DNA of 64,000 nt from CAWIOX01 sp963837775 (GCA_963837775.1 CAWIOX010000003.1:18947-82946), one strand, 5' to 3'; shown: positions 29,913 through 43,634, counted from the stretch's first letter. A program made the numbers and translations. The notes: a model not told the origin generated them from the sequence alone.

Positions 29913-31418
29913 ATGAACGCACCAGAGCCATTGAATTTACCGTTGCGCACGGACACGCTGGCGTTCGGCAATTCGTTCTCCGCACTGCCGCACACTTTTT
30001 ACACGCGCCTGATGCCGACGCCGCTGCCCGCTCCATATCTGGTCGGCGCCAGCGCAGCCGCCGCCGCACTGATCAATCTTGATCCGGCAGAATTTTCTAC
30101 GCAGAATTTCATAGAAACCTTCTGCGGCAATCGCGCGCTTGCCAGTTCGGTACCGCTGGCCGCCGTCTATTCCGGCCATCAGTTCGGGGTCTGGGCCGGT
30201 CAGCTGGGTGATGGTCGAGCCATTTTATTGGGCGAACTTGCAGGCTACGGCGAAGCGCAGGCCAATCCGATGGAATTGCAGCTCAAGGGTTCTGGCTTGA
30301 CGCCCTACTCGCGCATGGGCGATGGGCGTGCGGTATTGCGCTCGTCGATCCGCGAATTCCTCTGTTCGGAAGCGATGGCAGCGCTGGGCATCCCCACTTC
30401 GCGCGCGCTGTGCATCACCGGCTCCGACCAGTACGTGATGCGCGAAACGCCGGAAACCACCGCCGTCGTCACCCGCATGGCGCCCAGTTTCGTGCGCTTC
30501 GGCTCTTTCGAGCACTGGTTTTACAATAACAAAATGACCGAGCTGAAAACGCTGGCCGACTATGTGATCGAGCGTTTTTACCCCGAACTGCGCGAACTGC
30601 CCAACCCGTATCAGGCCTTCCTGGCGGAAGTGACCAAACGCACCGCGCACATGGTCGCCCAGTGGCAGGCGGTCGGCTTCATGCATGGCGTGATGAACAC
30701 CGACAATATGTCGATACTCGGCCTGACGATAGACTATGGCCCGTTCGGTTTCATGGAGGCGTTCGACGCCGGCCATATCTGCAACCATACCGATCAGCAG
30801 GGGCGTTATGCGTACCGCATGCAGCCGCAAATCGCCGAATGGAACTGCTATGCGCTGGGGCAAGCTCTGCTGCCATTGATCGGTGAAGTCGATGCGACGA
30901 AAGCGGCGCTGGAAACATTCCAGCCTGTTTACGCCGAGAAAATGGATGCGCTGCTGCATGCCAAACTGGGCCTGAGTACGACGCAGGATGAGGATGCCGC
31001 GCTGTTCGATGCGATGTTTGCGCTGCTGCAAGCCAATCACGCCGATTTCACGCTGTTTTTCCGGCGTCTGGGAGATTTGCAGATCGACGATGCAGATACC
31101 GACGCGCCGTTGCGCGATTTATTCATCGACCGCCCCGCATTCGATGCCTGGGCAGCCAGCTACCGTGCCCGCCTGCGACAGGAAAACAGCCAGGATGCGG
31201 CACGCCGGCTTGCAATGCATGCAGTCAACCCCAAATATGTGCTGCGCAATTACCTGGCCCAGGTCGCGATTGAAAAAGCACAGAATAAAGATTTTTCCGA
31301 AGTGGCCAAACTGCTGAGCATCCTGGAAAGACCGTTTGACGAACAGCCTGAACACGCTGCTTACGCCGATCTGCCGCCCGACTGGGCCGGACATCTCGAA
31401 GTAAGCTGCTCATCCTGA
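29913..31418 (+). CDS. selO: Protein adenylyltransferase SelO (YdiU)
   Basis: Pseudokinase-fold enzyme that transfers AMP from ATP to Ser/Thr/Tyr of proteins in redox stress. The 501-aa sequence has GQLGDGRA and the nucleotide-binding QLKGSGLTPYSRMGDGRAVLRSSIREFL block, the catalytic-region MNTDNMSILGLTIDYGPFGFMEAFD, and the C-terminal VSCSS typical of bacterial SelO. First gene of a tight run with msrB (7-base gap), yciB and bolA. Its partner msrB, another thiol/methionine redox enzyme, fits the stress role. Upstream is a 220-base divergent gap shared with the acyl-CoA synthetase. Confidence 0.95.
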   Translation: MNAPEPLNLPLRTDTLAFGNSFSALPHTFYTRLMPTPLPAPYLVGASAAAAALINLDPAEFSTQNFIETFCGNRALASSVPLAAVYSGHQFGVWAGQLGDGRAILLGELAGYGEAQANPMELQLKGSGLTPYSRMGDGRAVLRSSIREFLCSEAMAALGIPTSRALCITGSDQYVMRETPETTAVVTRMAPSFVRFGSFEHWFYNNKMTELKTLADYVIERFYPELRELPNPYQAFLAEVTKRTAHMVAQWQAVGFMHGVMNTDNMSILGLTIDYGPFGFMEAFDAGHICNHTDQQGRYAYRMQPQIAEWNCYALGQALLPLIGEVDATKAALETFQPVYAEKMDALLHAKLGLSTTQDEDAALFDAMFALLQANHADFTLFFRRLGDLQIDDADTDAPLRDLFIDRPAFDAWAASYRARLRQENSQDAARRLAMHAVNPKYVLRNYLAQVAIEKAQNKDFSEVAKLLSILERPFDEQPEHAAYADLPPDWAGHLEVSCSS

Positions 31419-31425
31419 GGACATC

Positions 31426-31827
31426 ATGACCATCGCCAAAGTGCAGAAAACGGATGCCGAGTGGCAGCAAATGCTCGATCCGCTCGAATATGAAGTGACC
31501 CGTCATGCCGCGACCGAACGCGCGTTTACCGGGCGTTACTGGGACCATCACGAGCACGGCACCTATACTTGCGTCTGCTGCAACACGCCGTTATTTACGT
31601 CCGACGCCAAATTCGATTCCGGTTGCGGCTGGCCCAGTTACTTCAAGGCGATCGACCCGGCCAATGTTTCCGAGCGCGTTGACCGTGCGCATGGCATGAT
31701 ACGTACCGAAATTTTATGTAACGTATGCGATGCGCATCTGGGCCATGTCTTTCCGGACGGCCCGCCACCAACCGGCTTGCGCTATTGCATTAACTCAGCA
31801 TCCTTACGATTCGAACCGAAAACCTGA
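31426..31827 (+). CDS. msrB: Peptide-methionine (R)-S-oxide reductase MsrB
   Basis: Reduces the R-epimer of methionine sulfoxide in proteins. 133 aa, without signal peptide, so cytoplasmic. Two CxxC zinc pairs are present (YTCVCCNTP and ILCNVCDAHLGHVF), with the GCGWPSY substrate loop and the catalytic Cys in RYCINSASL. It starts 7 bases after selO and ends 7 bases before yciB. The pairing with SelO is consistent with a shared oxidative-stress role. Confidence 0.95.
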   Translation: MTIAKVQKTDAEWQQMLDPLEYEVTRHAATERAFTGRYWDHHEHGTYTCVCCNTPLFTSDAKFDSGCGWPSYFKAIDPANVSERVDRAHGMIRTEILCNVCDAHLGHVFPDGPPPTGLRYCINSASLRFEPKT

Positions 31828-31834
31828 TCAAACA

Positions 31835-32455
31835 ATGAAATTCCTATTCGACCTGTTTCCCGTCATCCTCTTTTTTGCCATGTTCAAGTGGGGCGAAGGC
31901 CATGCTGCCGATGCCCAGGCAATTGTGACGCAATATTTATCCGGCGCCGTCTCCGGCGGCGTGGTCAGTGCAACGCAAGCCCCTATCCTGCTGGCGACCG
32001 CCGTCGCGATTATTGCAACCATCGGGCAAATCACTTATTTATTGGTGCGCGGCAAGAAAGTCGATCCGATGCTGTGGATGTCGCTGGTCATCATCGGTTT
32101 TTTCGGCGGCGCGACCATTTACTTTCATAATGAAACATTCATCAAATGGAAGCCGACTGTGCTGTACTGGTGCTTCGGCTCGGCACTCTTCATCAGCCAG
32201 ACATTCCTGAAGAAAAACCTGATCCGCAAAATGATGGAGCAGCAAATCAAGTTGCCCGATATGGTCTGGTACCGCTTGAGCCTGGCATGGAGCGGCTTCT
32301 TTTTCGTCATGGGTTGTATCAACCTGTATGTCGCCTTCAATTTTCAGACCGCAACCTGGGTCAATTTCAAATTATTTGGCGGCATGGGCCTGATGTTTGC
32401 CTTTGTGATCGCTCAAAGCATGTTTTTGTCAAAATACATGAAGGATTCGGCATGA
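31835..32455 (+). CDS. yciB: Septation protein A / YciB inner-membrane protein
   Basis: A 206-aa polytopic membrane protein with five to six helices. The opening MKFLFDLFPVILFF, the FIKWKPTVLYW motif and the IRKMMEQQIKLPD loop are diagnostic of YciB (IspA/IspZ septation family), which affects envelope synthesis and cell division. Start ATG 31835 lies 7 bases past msrB. The stop overlaps the bolA start as ATGA, indicating translational coupling. Confidence 0.94.
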   Translation: MKFLFDLFPVILFFAMFKWGEGHAADAQAIVTQYLSGAVSGGVVSATQAPILLATAVAIIATIGQITYLLVRGKKVDPMLWMSLVIIGFFGGATIYFHNETFIKWKPTVLYWCFGSALFISQTFLKKNLIRKMMEQQIKLPDMVWYRLSLAWSGFFFVMGCINLYVAFNFQTATWVNFKLFGGMGLMFAFVIAQSMFLSKYMKDSA

Positions 32456-32727
32456 CTGACCGTTTAAACAGGATTCGCGCACTTCTGATTGAAACTTTCT
32501 CCCCACTCGAGTGTCAATTAGAGGATGAATCAGCGCTACATGCTGGACACGCCGGTGCAGCATCAGGCGGCGGACATTTCCGGCTTCGCATCGTTTCCGC
32601 GCATTTTGAGGGGCAAAACCGCGTCGGCCGGCATAGGCTGGTGTATGATTCCCTCCAGGAAATGATGCACTCCGATATACACGCTTTGGCTATTGTTGCC
32701 TTGACACCATCTGAGGCATCAAAATAA
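32452..32727 (+). CDS. bolA: BolA family protein
   Basis: A 91-aa class-II KH-like protein that works with monothiol glutaredoxins in Fe-S handling and stress response. Seen: the N-terminal IRALLIETFSPLECQLEDES, the conserved HFRLRIVSAHFEGQNRVGRHRLVYD core with its invariant His residues, and the HALAIVALTP ending. It overlaps yciB by four bases. Confidence 0.93.
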   Translation: MTDRLNRIRALLIETFSPLECQLEDESALHAGHAGAASGGGHFRLRIVSAHFEGQNRVGRHRLVYDSLQEMMHSDIHALAIVALTPSEASK

Positions 32728-32777
32728 TATTTACCTGTTTTCAATTCGCTTTTCCCTCCCCTTTTTAGGATCAGATA

Positions 32778-33554
32778 ATGACTTTTAAACCTGCTCGTTT
32801 GCTGGTGGTACTTTTGGCGGCTGTTGCATTACCAGTTTTGGCACAAAACCTCGCTGTGGTGAATGGCAAAAAAGTTCCATCGTCACGCGTCGACGTGATG
32901 GTCAAACAGATGGTCGCCCAAGGCCAGCAAGACTCGCCGCAATTGCGCGCGATGATCAAGGAAGAACTGATCAACCGCGAAATCCTGATCCAGGAAGCCG
33001 ACAAGATGGGCCTGGGCAATACTCCTGAGGTCAAGAACCAGCTTGAAATCGCGCGCCAATCGATCGTGATCCGTAGTCTGGTTGCCGATTTCCTGAAGAA
33101 AAATCCGGTCAAGGATGACGACATCAAGGCTGAATACGACAAGTTCAAGGGACAGGCTGGCGACAAGGAATACCATGTCCGTCACATCCTGGTTGAAAAA
33201 GAAGATGAAGCGAAAGCCATCATCGCCAAACTCAAGTCAGGCAGCAAATTTGAAGACCTGGCCAAGCAATCAAAAGATCCTGGCTCTGCTGCCCGCGGCG
33301 GCGATCTGGACTGGGCAGCGCCTGCTTCCTACGTGAAGCCATTCTCGGACGCGATGGTTGCGCTGCAAAAAGGCCAGATCACAGAAACACCGGTGCAAAG
33401 CCAGTTCGGTTTTCACGTGATCAAGCTGGAAGATGTGCGCGCCGCCAAGATTCCTACGCTGGAAGAAGTCAAGCCGCAAATTTCCGAATCCCTGCAACAG
33501 AAAAAATTGCAGGCATTCCAGCAGGACTTGCGTAAAAAAGCCAAGGTTCAATAA
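32778..33554 (+). CDS. Parvulin-type periplasmic peptidyl-prolyl isomerase
   Basis: Exported folding helper of 258 aa. Signal peptide at residues 1-22 (LLVVLLAAVALPVLAQ, cleavage after VLA). Then come a SurA-like helical N-region (MIKEELINREILIQEADK), one PpiC rotamase domain (about residues 130-225: EYHVRHILVEKEDEA, DPGSAARGGDLDW, QSQFGFHVIKLED) and a short C-terminal helix. Resembles the PrsA/Cbf2-type proteins encoded after bolA in betaproteobacteria. Starts 50 bases after bolA and ends before a strong terminator, so it closes the selO operon. Confidence 0.93.
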   Translation: MTFKPARLLVVLLAAVALPVLAQNLAVVNGKKVPSSRVDVMVKQMVAQGQQDSPQLRAMIKEELINREILIQEADKMGLGNTPEVKNQLEIARQSIVIRSLVADFLKKNPVKDDDIKAEYDKFKGQAGDKEYHVRHILVEKEDEAKAIIAKLKSGSKFEDLAKQSKDPGSAARGGDLDWAAPASYVKPFSDAMVALQKGQITETPVQSQFGFHVIKLEDVRAAKIPTLEEVKPQISESLQQKKLQAFQQDLRKKAKVQ

Positions 33555-33582
33555 TTCTTCGTTTTTCGACACGGTCAAAAAA

Positions 33583-33608
33583 GGCGCTCTCTGAAGAGCG
33601 CCTTTTTT
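33583..33608 (+). terminator. Rho-independent terminator of the selO-ppiC operon
   Basis: Perfect 8-bp stem GGCGCTCT / AGAGCGCC, loop CTGA, followed by T6; an A-run on the other side extends the stem. Confidence 0.93.
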
Positions 33609-33793
33609 ATTGATGCGTCACATGGATCCAGCAACATTTGCGCATCAAGACATTCTCCGCATGAGCGAGAAGGCGCCACCCAGCCGCCGGAGAGTCCCCC
33701 TGCGCCGCTGCCGACAGTTGCCTTATGGCACAATAATAACTTCCGACGATCGCTGTCTGCAACGATTGATGCGCTTTACCCACAAGGAATGCA

Positions 33794-35071
33794 ATGTCGA
33801 ATTTCACCGAAGATCAAGCCAGAAGCTACATGCACAAGCTTCTGGCCGTGATGAGCCAAGCCGGCGGCTCCGATCTGTTTATCGCCCATGACTATCCGCC
33901 CAGTATGAAGGCGCACGGTAACATGCAACCGATGTCGACGCAAAAACTGACCGGCGAGATCACGCGCAAGCTGGCTGACGCGATGATGAACGAACGCCAG
34001 CGCGCAGAGTTTGCCCGTGAGTTCGAATGCAATTTCGCCGTTTCGATTCCCGGCCTGTCGCGCTTCCGTGTAAATGTCTTTATCCAGCAACAGCATGTGG
34101 GCATGGTGATCCGTACGATTGCATCCGAAATCCCTAATTTTGAGAAACTCGGGTTGCCCGAGGTTCTCAAGGAAGTCGTGATGAACAAGCGCGGGCTGGT
34201 GCTGGTAGTGGGCGGCACCGGATCGGGGAAATCGACCTCGCTGGCCGCGATGATCGATCACCGCAACCGCACCTCTTCCGGCCATATCATCACGATCGAG
34301 GACCCGGTCGAATATGTGCACCAGTCGAAGAATTCGCTGGTGACGCACCGTGAAGTCGGGGTCGATACCCATAGCTGGGAGCATGCATTAAAGAACACGC
34401 TGCGCCAGGCCCCGGACGTGATCCTGATCGGCGAAATCCGCGATGCGGAAACCATGGAACATGCGATCGCATTCGCCGAAACAGGCCACCTGTGCCTCGG
34501 TACGCTACACGCCAACAGTGCCAACCAGACGATGGACCGGATCATCAACTTCTTCCCGCAAGAGCGGCGCAGTCAGCTGCTGATGGATCTATCAGCGAAC
34601 CTGCGCGCGATCGTGTCGCAGCGTCTGATCCGCACCGTCGATGGCAAGGGGCGCAAGGCGGCGATCGAGATCTTGCTCAATACCGCGACCATTGCCGAGC
34701 GCATTTTCAATGGCGAGTTTCACGAGCTCAAGGCGATTATGACCAAATCGCGCGAAATCGGCATGCGCACCTTCGACTGGGCCCTGTTTGACCTGTACAA
34801 CAGCGGCCATATTGCCTATGAAGAAGCGATCCGCAACGCCGATTCAGCCAACGAACTGCGCCTGAACATCAAGTTGAAAAGCGAGCGCGGTGAGCCGTCA
34901 TCGGCCTCCGGCATCTCATTGTCGATGCATGAAGAGCCAGCGCCAGAGGATCTGGAAGAGAAGAGACATCAGGAAATGCTGCAGCAGCAGGAAAAACGAC
35001 GGCAACTGGAAGAGCAACAGCTGGAACAGTTGCAGGAAAAGAAGCGGCAAATGGCGCAGCAGCAAGGCTAA
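33794..35071 (+). CDS. pilU: Twitching-motility retraction ATPase PilU
   Basis: Hexameric ATPase of type IV pili that assists PilT in retraction. N-terminal PAS-like domain with DLFIAHDYPPSMKAHG, Walker A GGTGSGKST, Asp box TIEDPVEYVHQ, Walker B VILIGEIRD and His box HLCLGTLHANSA. The long Gln/Glu-rich helical C-tail (last ~55 residues, many Q and K/R/E) fits PilU rather than PilT. AAGGAA lies upstream of ATG 33794. No pilT is adjacent in this window. Confidence 0.93.
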   Translation: MSNFTEDQARSYMHKLLAVMSQAGGSDLFIAHDYPPSMKAHGNMQPMSTQKLTGEITRKLADAMMNERQRAEFAREFECNFAVSIPGLSRFRVNVFIQQQHVGMVIRTIASEIPNFEKLGLPEVLKEVVMNKRGLVLVVGGTGSGKSTSLAAMIDHRNRTSSGHIITIEDPVEYVHQSKNSLVTHREVGVDTHSWEHALKNTLRQAPDVILIGEIRDAETMEHAIAFAETGHLCLGTLHANSANQTMDRIINFFPQERRSQLLMDLSANLRAIVSQRLIRTVDGKGRKAAIEILLNTATIAERIFNGEFHELKAIMTKSREIGMRTFDWALFDLYNSGHIAYEEAIRNADSANELRLNIKLKSERGEPSSASGISLSMHEEPAPEDLEEKRHQEMLQQQEKRRQLEEQQLEQLQEKKRQMAQQQG

Positions 35072-35101
35072 CCCTGCACTCCGGCCATCAAGATAGGTAT
35101 G

Positions 35102-35147
35102 GGAGGGGCGTCGGCCTGTTGGAATTGCAAGCCGGCGCCACTCCTTC
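35102..35147. terminator. Imperfect hairpin after pilU
   Basis: GGAGGGGCGTCGGC pairs with GCCGGCGCCACTCC (one mismatch, one G-T) around a ~16-base loop, 30 bases after pilU. There is no T-run, so terminator status is tentative. The rest of the gap to the purL stop shows only minor GC-rich repeats. Confidence 0.4.
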
Positions 35148-35255
35148 CGGAATTGCACTTGCGATGGTGCGAACGGGCTATGAGGGAGGGGGATAACTCC
35201 GCCCCAACTCGATCACGTACCTGAATTCGGTACGCCCCCATATTATCAAGCAGTG

Positions 35256-39263
<4,008 letters not shown>

Positions 39264-39432
39264 GGCGAGAGGGAGATTTGATGCAGAGAAACTGCAAATT
39301 AATGGACACGACATTATACCGTGACGCAGGACATGGCGCAGTCAGGAAATCCGGCAAATGACAATTCACACCGGCTTCTGTTCGTGAAGCCGGGATCAGG
39401 CGCCGACTGGCAGCGCCTGCAAACATTGGAAG

Positions 39433-41041
39433 TTATTGCCTGGCAACGCTGCAGCCACCTTGCGGCGGGATGATGCCCCAATCGACGATAACTTGCGGGC
39501 CGCCGGCTTTTGAGGTCCAGGGCAGTTGCAGCGTCCCGCTCCAGCTTGTCTTCGCCAGCAATGCCAGCACTGCCGGCGGCATGCCGTCGGCATTGTCAGG
39601 ACTGCGATTGACTGCGACCAGCATGCCGCAGGCAATCACGTCCGATGGATTCAGCCAGGGCGACTTATTCAACTCGCCATCGATCATCACGTCAACCTCG
39701 CGCCCGATATGGGTAGCAATATTGCCGCCCAGCCAGGTATCCGCCGCTACGATTCTGAGCGGGCCATTCACATGCGAACGCCACTCCGCATGCAGTTGAC
39801 GCGAAATCGCAGCGCCGGGGAAATTGGCCCGAGTTGCGCGCCCTGTCATGTCGGCGAACGGGCCGCGCGCCAGCGCATAGCCCAAAGCCATCAGAATCTG
39901 CAGGGAGACCACAACAACGATAACCTTGCGCAACAGTCGCGCATCATCGCCCGCACGCAGACACCAGAATGAGTAAAAACCGAACAGCATGAAAAAGGTC
40001 GTGGCCCAAGGCGCAGCCAGCGGGGCCTTCAGCAAGGCCGATCCTATCAGGGTCAGCACCAGCGGCCCCAGGCCGACGATCAACAGGAAAAAGCGATCTT
40101 CGGCGGATAACTCACCGGCCAGGGTCGAACCCTTAGGCGTCAAGCGACTGCCCGGACTGATTCTGGCGCGCCCCCAGGAACATCACGAGAAGCAATGAAA
40201 ACCCCATCGGCACCAGGCGTCCGACATTGGTCAGCAGAAAATCGTACAACACCCGCAGGTGCTCCAGATGGCTCGCCTTGGGGGCCAGCGAATGGCTTGC
40301 ATAACTCAGCGGGCCAGCCGACTGATGCGCCAGCCACCAGAGATGCGGCGCAATCATCGCCAGCAGGATCGCGCACGCAAGCGCAATGCCTTGCCAGACC
40401 CGCGCCTGCATCAGGCGTCCGGTCAATAGCAGATACGTAAAGAAGGCGGCGAACTGGATCACCGCGCTGTATTTGGTCAGCAAGGCAAAGCCGCTGAATA
40501 CGCCCAGAGCGGCCCAGGCGCGCATGCTGTCATGGCGCACCGCACGGTAAAACATCCAGATGGCAGCGGCAATCGACCAGAGCTGAATGGTGTTGTGATT
40601 GTTCATCACGCCACGCACGGTGAAATAGGTGATGGTCGACAGCAGCAGGGTCGCGATCAGGGCGCGGCGCGGCGTGGTCATTTCGCAGCCTAGCCGCCAC
40701 ACGAACCACAGGGACAGCACGACGCTCAACTGCCCGGTGAAAAATGTCAGCCAGACCGGCCGATCGAATAGCGAAACCAGGCCATGCAACAGCCAGGAAG
40801 GCAGCGGCGGATGCTTGTAATAACCCCACTCCAATGTACTGGCCCATACCAGTTCCTCCATATTGTCCCAATCCGGCGCATGATGGCTCAGCCCTGTTAG
40901 CGCGCTCCATAACAGTAAATGCCCGAGCAGCAGCAAGAGCACCAGCGGCATGATGGAAGCCGCGTCCGGCGAAAACTTGCGGCAGAGCGCCTGCCATGCT
41001 GTTGTTTGCGTCAGGGATGGGGAATGTGCTTGTGTTGACAT
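39433..41041 (-). pseudogene. GT39-family membrane glycosyltransferase, one frameshift
   Basis: Polytopic inner-membrane glycosyltransferase of the ArnT/PMT (GT39) type, which moves a sugar from a polyprenyl carrier to lipid A or another surface acceptor. The first part has the luminal-loop acidic motif PDWDNMEELVWAS and EWGYYKHPPLPSW, then 8-10 helices. The second part has two more helices and a C-terminal periplasmic domain (VIVDWGIIPPQGGC). An extra T near 40150 (TCGCTTGACG where TCGCTGACG fits) separates the two ORFs. Repaired length is ~537 aa. It is divergent from the GT2-GtrA genes. Confidence 0.8.
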
Positions 41042-41226
41042 AACGGTAGGAATTCACTTGCGACATGAGGAGGACAAGGCCAATCGCAGATCGGCCGCAG
41101 GAGCGGCATTATAATCTTTTCAAGCTGGCGTAATCATCCTCACTTGATGCAGTCGGATGATGCATTGCTCGGAAGACCGCCGGAATCAGTTCAAAAGAGA
41201 GCGGATTTAGGTAAAATCACGGCTTT

Positions 41227-41274
41227 CAATGCATAGCAACAAAATGCATTGCCTTTGCGGCGCCGATCGGCGCC
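41227..41274. other. Two hairpins upstream of the GT2 gene
   Basis: CAATGCAT / ATGCATTG around a 9-base loop (41227-41251), then a perfect 16-bp palindrome GGCGCCGATCGGCGCC (41259-41274). They lie 25-70 bases before the glycosyltransferase ATG, so could be leader structures or an operator. Confidence 0.45.
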
Positions 41275-41298
41275 CATGCACCCAGAAAGGTTTCCCCC

Positions 41299-42303
41299 AT
41301 GGTAGCGCTGAGCGCACTCCCGAAAAGTCGCCCTGCCCGGGCCTGCATTTCCTGTGTGGTACCGGCCTACAACGAGGCCGCACATCTGTCCGATTTTTTG
41401 CGCGATCTAAAAAAAACGCTGGCATCGTTTGCTGCATCGTATGAAATCATCGTCGTCAACGATGGCAGCACCGACAATACGGAAGCTGCAATAGCGCCGC
41501 ATCTGGCGCAAGGCGGGATACGCTATCTCGGTTTTTCACGCAACTTCGGCAAGGAAGCCGCGCTGTCGGCCGGCATTGAGCATGCGCGCGGCGATGCCAT
41601 CATCCTGATGGACGGCGATTACCAGCATCCGCTTGAGTTGCTGCCGGAAATGGCGCGTTTATGGCGGGACGGCGTGGACATGGTGTACGGCGTGATAGCC
41701 GACCGCAGCGACGAATCGCGCCTGAAGCGCTGGGGCACCAGCCTTTTTTATCATTTGATGGAAGCCGGCTCGCCGATCAATATTCCGCGCAATGCCGGCG
41801 ATTTTCGCCTGATGGATCGCAGCGTGGTGAATGCCTTGCGCCAACTGCCGGAGCGCAACCGCTTCATGAAAGGGCTGTACGCCTGGGTCGGATTCCGCAG
41901 CGTGGCCCTGCCATTCGTGCCGCAGGCGCGCGCATCCGGCGTTTCCAGCTTCAGCTTGCGCGGCCTGAGCCGGTTGGCGCTGGCCGGGGTAACCGCCTTC
42001 ACGACCTTGCCGCTGCGGATCTGGAGCGCGGTCGGCGCGTTGATTTCGGTGCTGGCGATCCTGTATGCATTCTGGATTGCCGGCGAAGCATTCTTCATCG
42101 GCAACGATGTCCCCGGCTGGTCCACCCTGGCGGCCGGCCTGATGTTCTTTTCCGGCGTCCAGCTGATTTCAATCGGCGTGCTGGGCGAATATCTTGGCCG
42201 GGTCTATGATGAAGTAAAGAAGCGCCCTTTATATATCGTCGCGCATGACATCGACAACGGGCCGGCCCTCAGTGGCCCGACGCCAGAGAATCCGACGCCA
42301 TGA
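41299..42303 (+). CDS. GT2 polyprenyl-phosphate glycosyltransferase (GtrB/DPM1-like)
   Basis: Makes an undecaprenyl-phosphate sugar on the cytoplasmic face. GT-A domain with VVPAYNEAAHL, VVNDGSTDNT and the metal-binding DGDYQHP. Then NIPRNAGDFRLMDR and RFMKGLYAWVGF, and two C-terminal membrane helices (residues ~235-260 and ~270-295) as in GtrB. AGAAAGG precedes ATG 41299. The stop overlaps the following gtrA-like start (ATGA). With GtrA as flippase and the divergent GT39 enzyme as final transferase, this forms a three-part surface-glycan modification system. Confidence 0.92.
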   Translation: MVALSALPKSRPARACISCVVPAYNEAAHLSDFLRDLKKTLASFAASYEIIVVNDGSTDNTEAAIAPHLAQGGIRYLGFSRNFGKEAALSAGIEHARGDAIILMDGDYQHPLELLPEMARLWRDGVDMVYGVIADRSDESRLKRWGTSLFYHLMEAGSPINIPRNAGDFRLMDRSVVNALRQLPERNRFMKGLYAWVGFRSVALPFVPQARASGVSSFSLRGLSRLALAGVTAFTTLPLRIWSAVGALISVLAILYAFWIAGEAFFIGNDVPGWSTLAAGLMFFSGVQLISIGVLGEYLGRVYDEVKKRPLYIVAHDIDNGPALSGPTPENPTP

Positions 42304-42709
42304 GTGTGACGCGAATTGCTGCGGGTGCTGCGCTTCGGCGCTGTCGGCCTGCTGGCGGCGGCGGTGCATTACTGGGTCGTCATCGGCGCTGGTAGAACTG
42401 CTGCAGATCGCGCCGCTGAAAGCGAATTTCGGCGGATTTGCGGTCGCGTTCTGGTTCAGCTACGTCGGCCACCGGCACTGGACTTTTGCCGATCACAGCG
42501 CAGCCAGCGGCGGCAGTTCCTTCATGCGCTTTCTGGCAACCGCCCTGCTCGGCTTTTTCCTGAACCAGTTCCTGTTCTATCTGTTGCTGCAGCATGTGCG
42601 CCTGCCCTACTTCATCTCGCTGGCGATTGTGGTGGTCGTGGTGGCCGTAATGACGTATGCATTAAGCCGTCTGTGGGCATTTCGCACTCATCCGGCCTCT
42701 AGCTCATGA
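42300..42709 (+). pseudogene. GtrA-like flippase, two frameshifts
   Basis: Small membrane protein (~135 aa repaired) with four helices, of the GtrA family that flips lipid-linked glucose or similar. Recognisable pieces are LRFGAVGLLAAAVHY (helix 1), FGGFAVAFWFSYVGHRHWTF (helix 2 with the family RxWTF motif), FLNQFLFYLLL and ALSRLWAFR. Indels near 42313 and 42384 break the ORF. It overlaps the GT2 stop and the YdjC start, each by ATGA-type coupling, so a single transcript is expected. Confidence 0.78.
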
Positions 42710-43477
42710 ACACTTCTTTACGCCGATTGCGCTGTGCGCCGATGATTATGCGCAGAATCCCGGGATTGATGCCGCGGTACAAACGCTGCTGGCCCAGTCC
42801 CGCCTGAGCGCGGTCAGCTGCTTCAGCACCGCCCCGCGCTGGCTGCAACAGGCGGCGCCGGCCTTGCGCGAGCATCGCGGCCAGGCCGATTTCGGCCTGC
42901 ACTTCAACCTGACCGAAGGTTTTTCAGACATTTCCCGCTGAAAACCTGCAGCGCCTGATCCTGCGCAGCCTGTTCACGCGTCTGAACCCGGCGCTGTTGC
43001 GCGATACGCTGCATCGGCAACTGTCTGCGTTCGAGGCCGGATTCGGGCAGCCGCCGGATTTCATCGACGGCCATCAGCATGTGCATCAGTTGCGCGGCGT
43101 GCGCCAGGTGCTGCTGGAAGTGCTCGACAGCCGCTATCCCGGAATGCCGATCTGGGTGCGCAACACGCTGCCGGCCGATCCGCAATGGCGCGGCAAGCCA
43201 CGGATCCTCAAATACCTGGGCGGCGGCGCGCTTGCCGCCGACTTGCAAGCTGCACGGATACCGACCAATAACGGCTTCGGCGGCGTGTACGGTTTCGACC
43301 AGCCGGATTATGGCGCCTGCATGCAAAACTGGCTGTCGGCCGCCAGACGCCGGCATGCTGATCATGTGCCATCCGGGAGCAGAGCCTTATCCGAACGATG
43401 TCATCGCGATCCAGCGGGTGGTCGAATACCTGTATTTACAGTCAATCGAATTTGGCGAGATGCTGGAGTTGCGCTAA
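42706..43477 (+). pseudogene. YdjC/ChbG-HpnK family deacetylase, three frameshifts
   Basis: Metal-dependent carbohydrate deacetylase fold. Family motifs survive in different frames: LCADDYAQNPGID (metal Asp pair), FGLHFNLTEG (metal His), DGHQHVHQ and MCHPGAEP. Indels near 42717 (one T lost), 42931 and 43341 (bases gained) split it. Repaired, it is ~255 aa with no internal stops. Probably deacetylates an N-acetyl sugar or hopanoid-linked glycan. It is the third gene of the GT2-GtrA unit, so a sugar linked to the same surface pathway is likely. Confidence 0.78.
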
Positions 43478-43551
43478 GATCCGCTTGGCACGTTTGAGCC
43501 AACTCAATCTTTGATGCATCGCCCTCTTGCGAGCACCCCTGGCTTGATTGA

Positions 43552-43634
43552 TTTTAAGGGGGAGTATATGGAAAAATCACCCATCTCCCGCAAATAAACA
43601 AAGGGGCTTAGACTAATACCGGAGGGAGTAATTT
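43552..43634 (+). repeat. Dispersed intergenic repeat, copy G
   Basis: Full copy: GGGGGAGTATATGG, TCTCCCGCAAATAA core, AAAGGGGCTTAG and CCGGAGGGAGTA. It occupies part of the 394-base gap between the YdjC gene and dadA; I see nothing else clear in that gap. Confidence 0.8.

Noticed and set aside
39433..40143. Separate gene for the second half of the GT39 protein
   Set aside because: Removing one T fuses it in frame to the upstream half at the expected domain boundary; its own start would be a TTG inside the first ORF's end.
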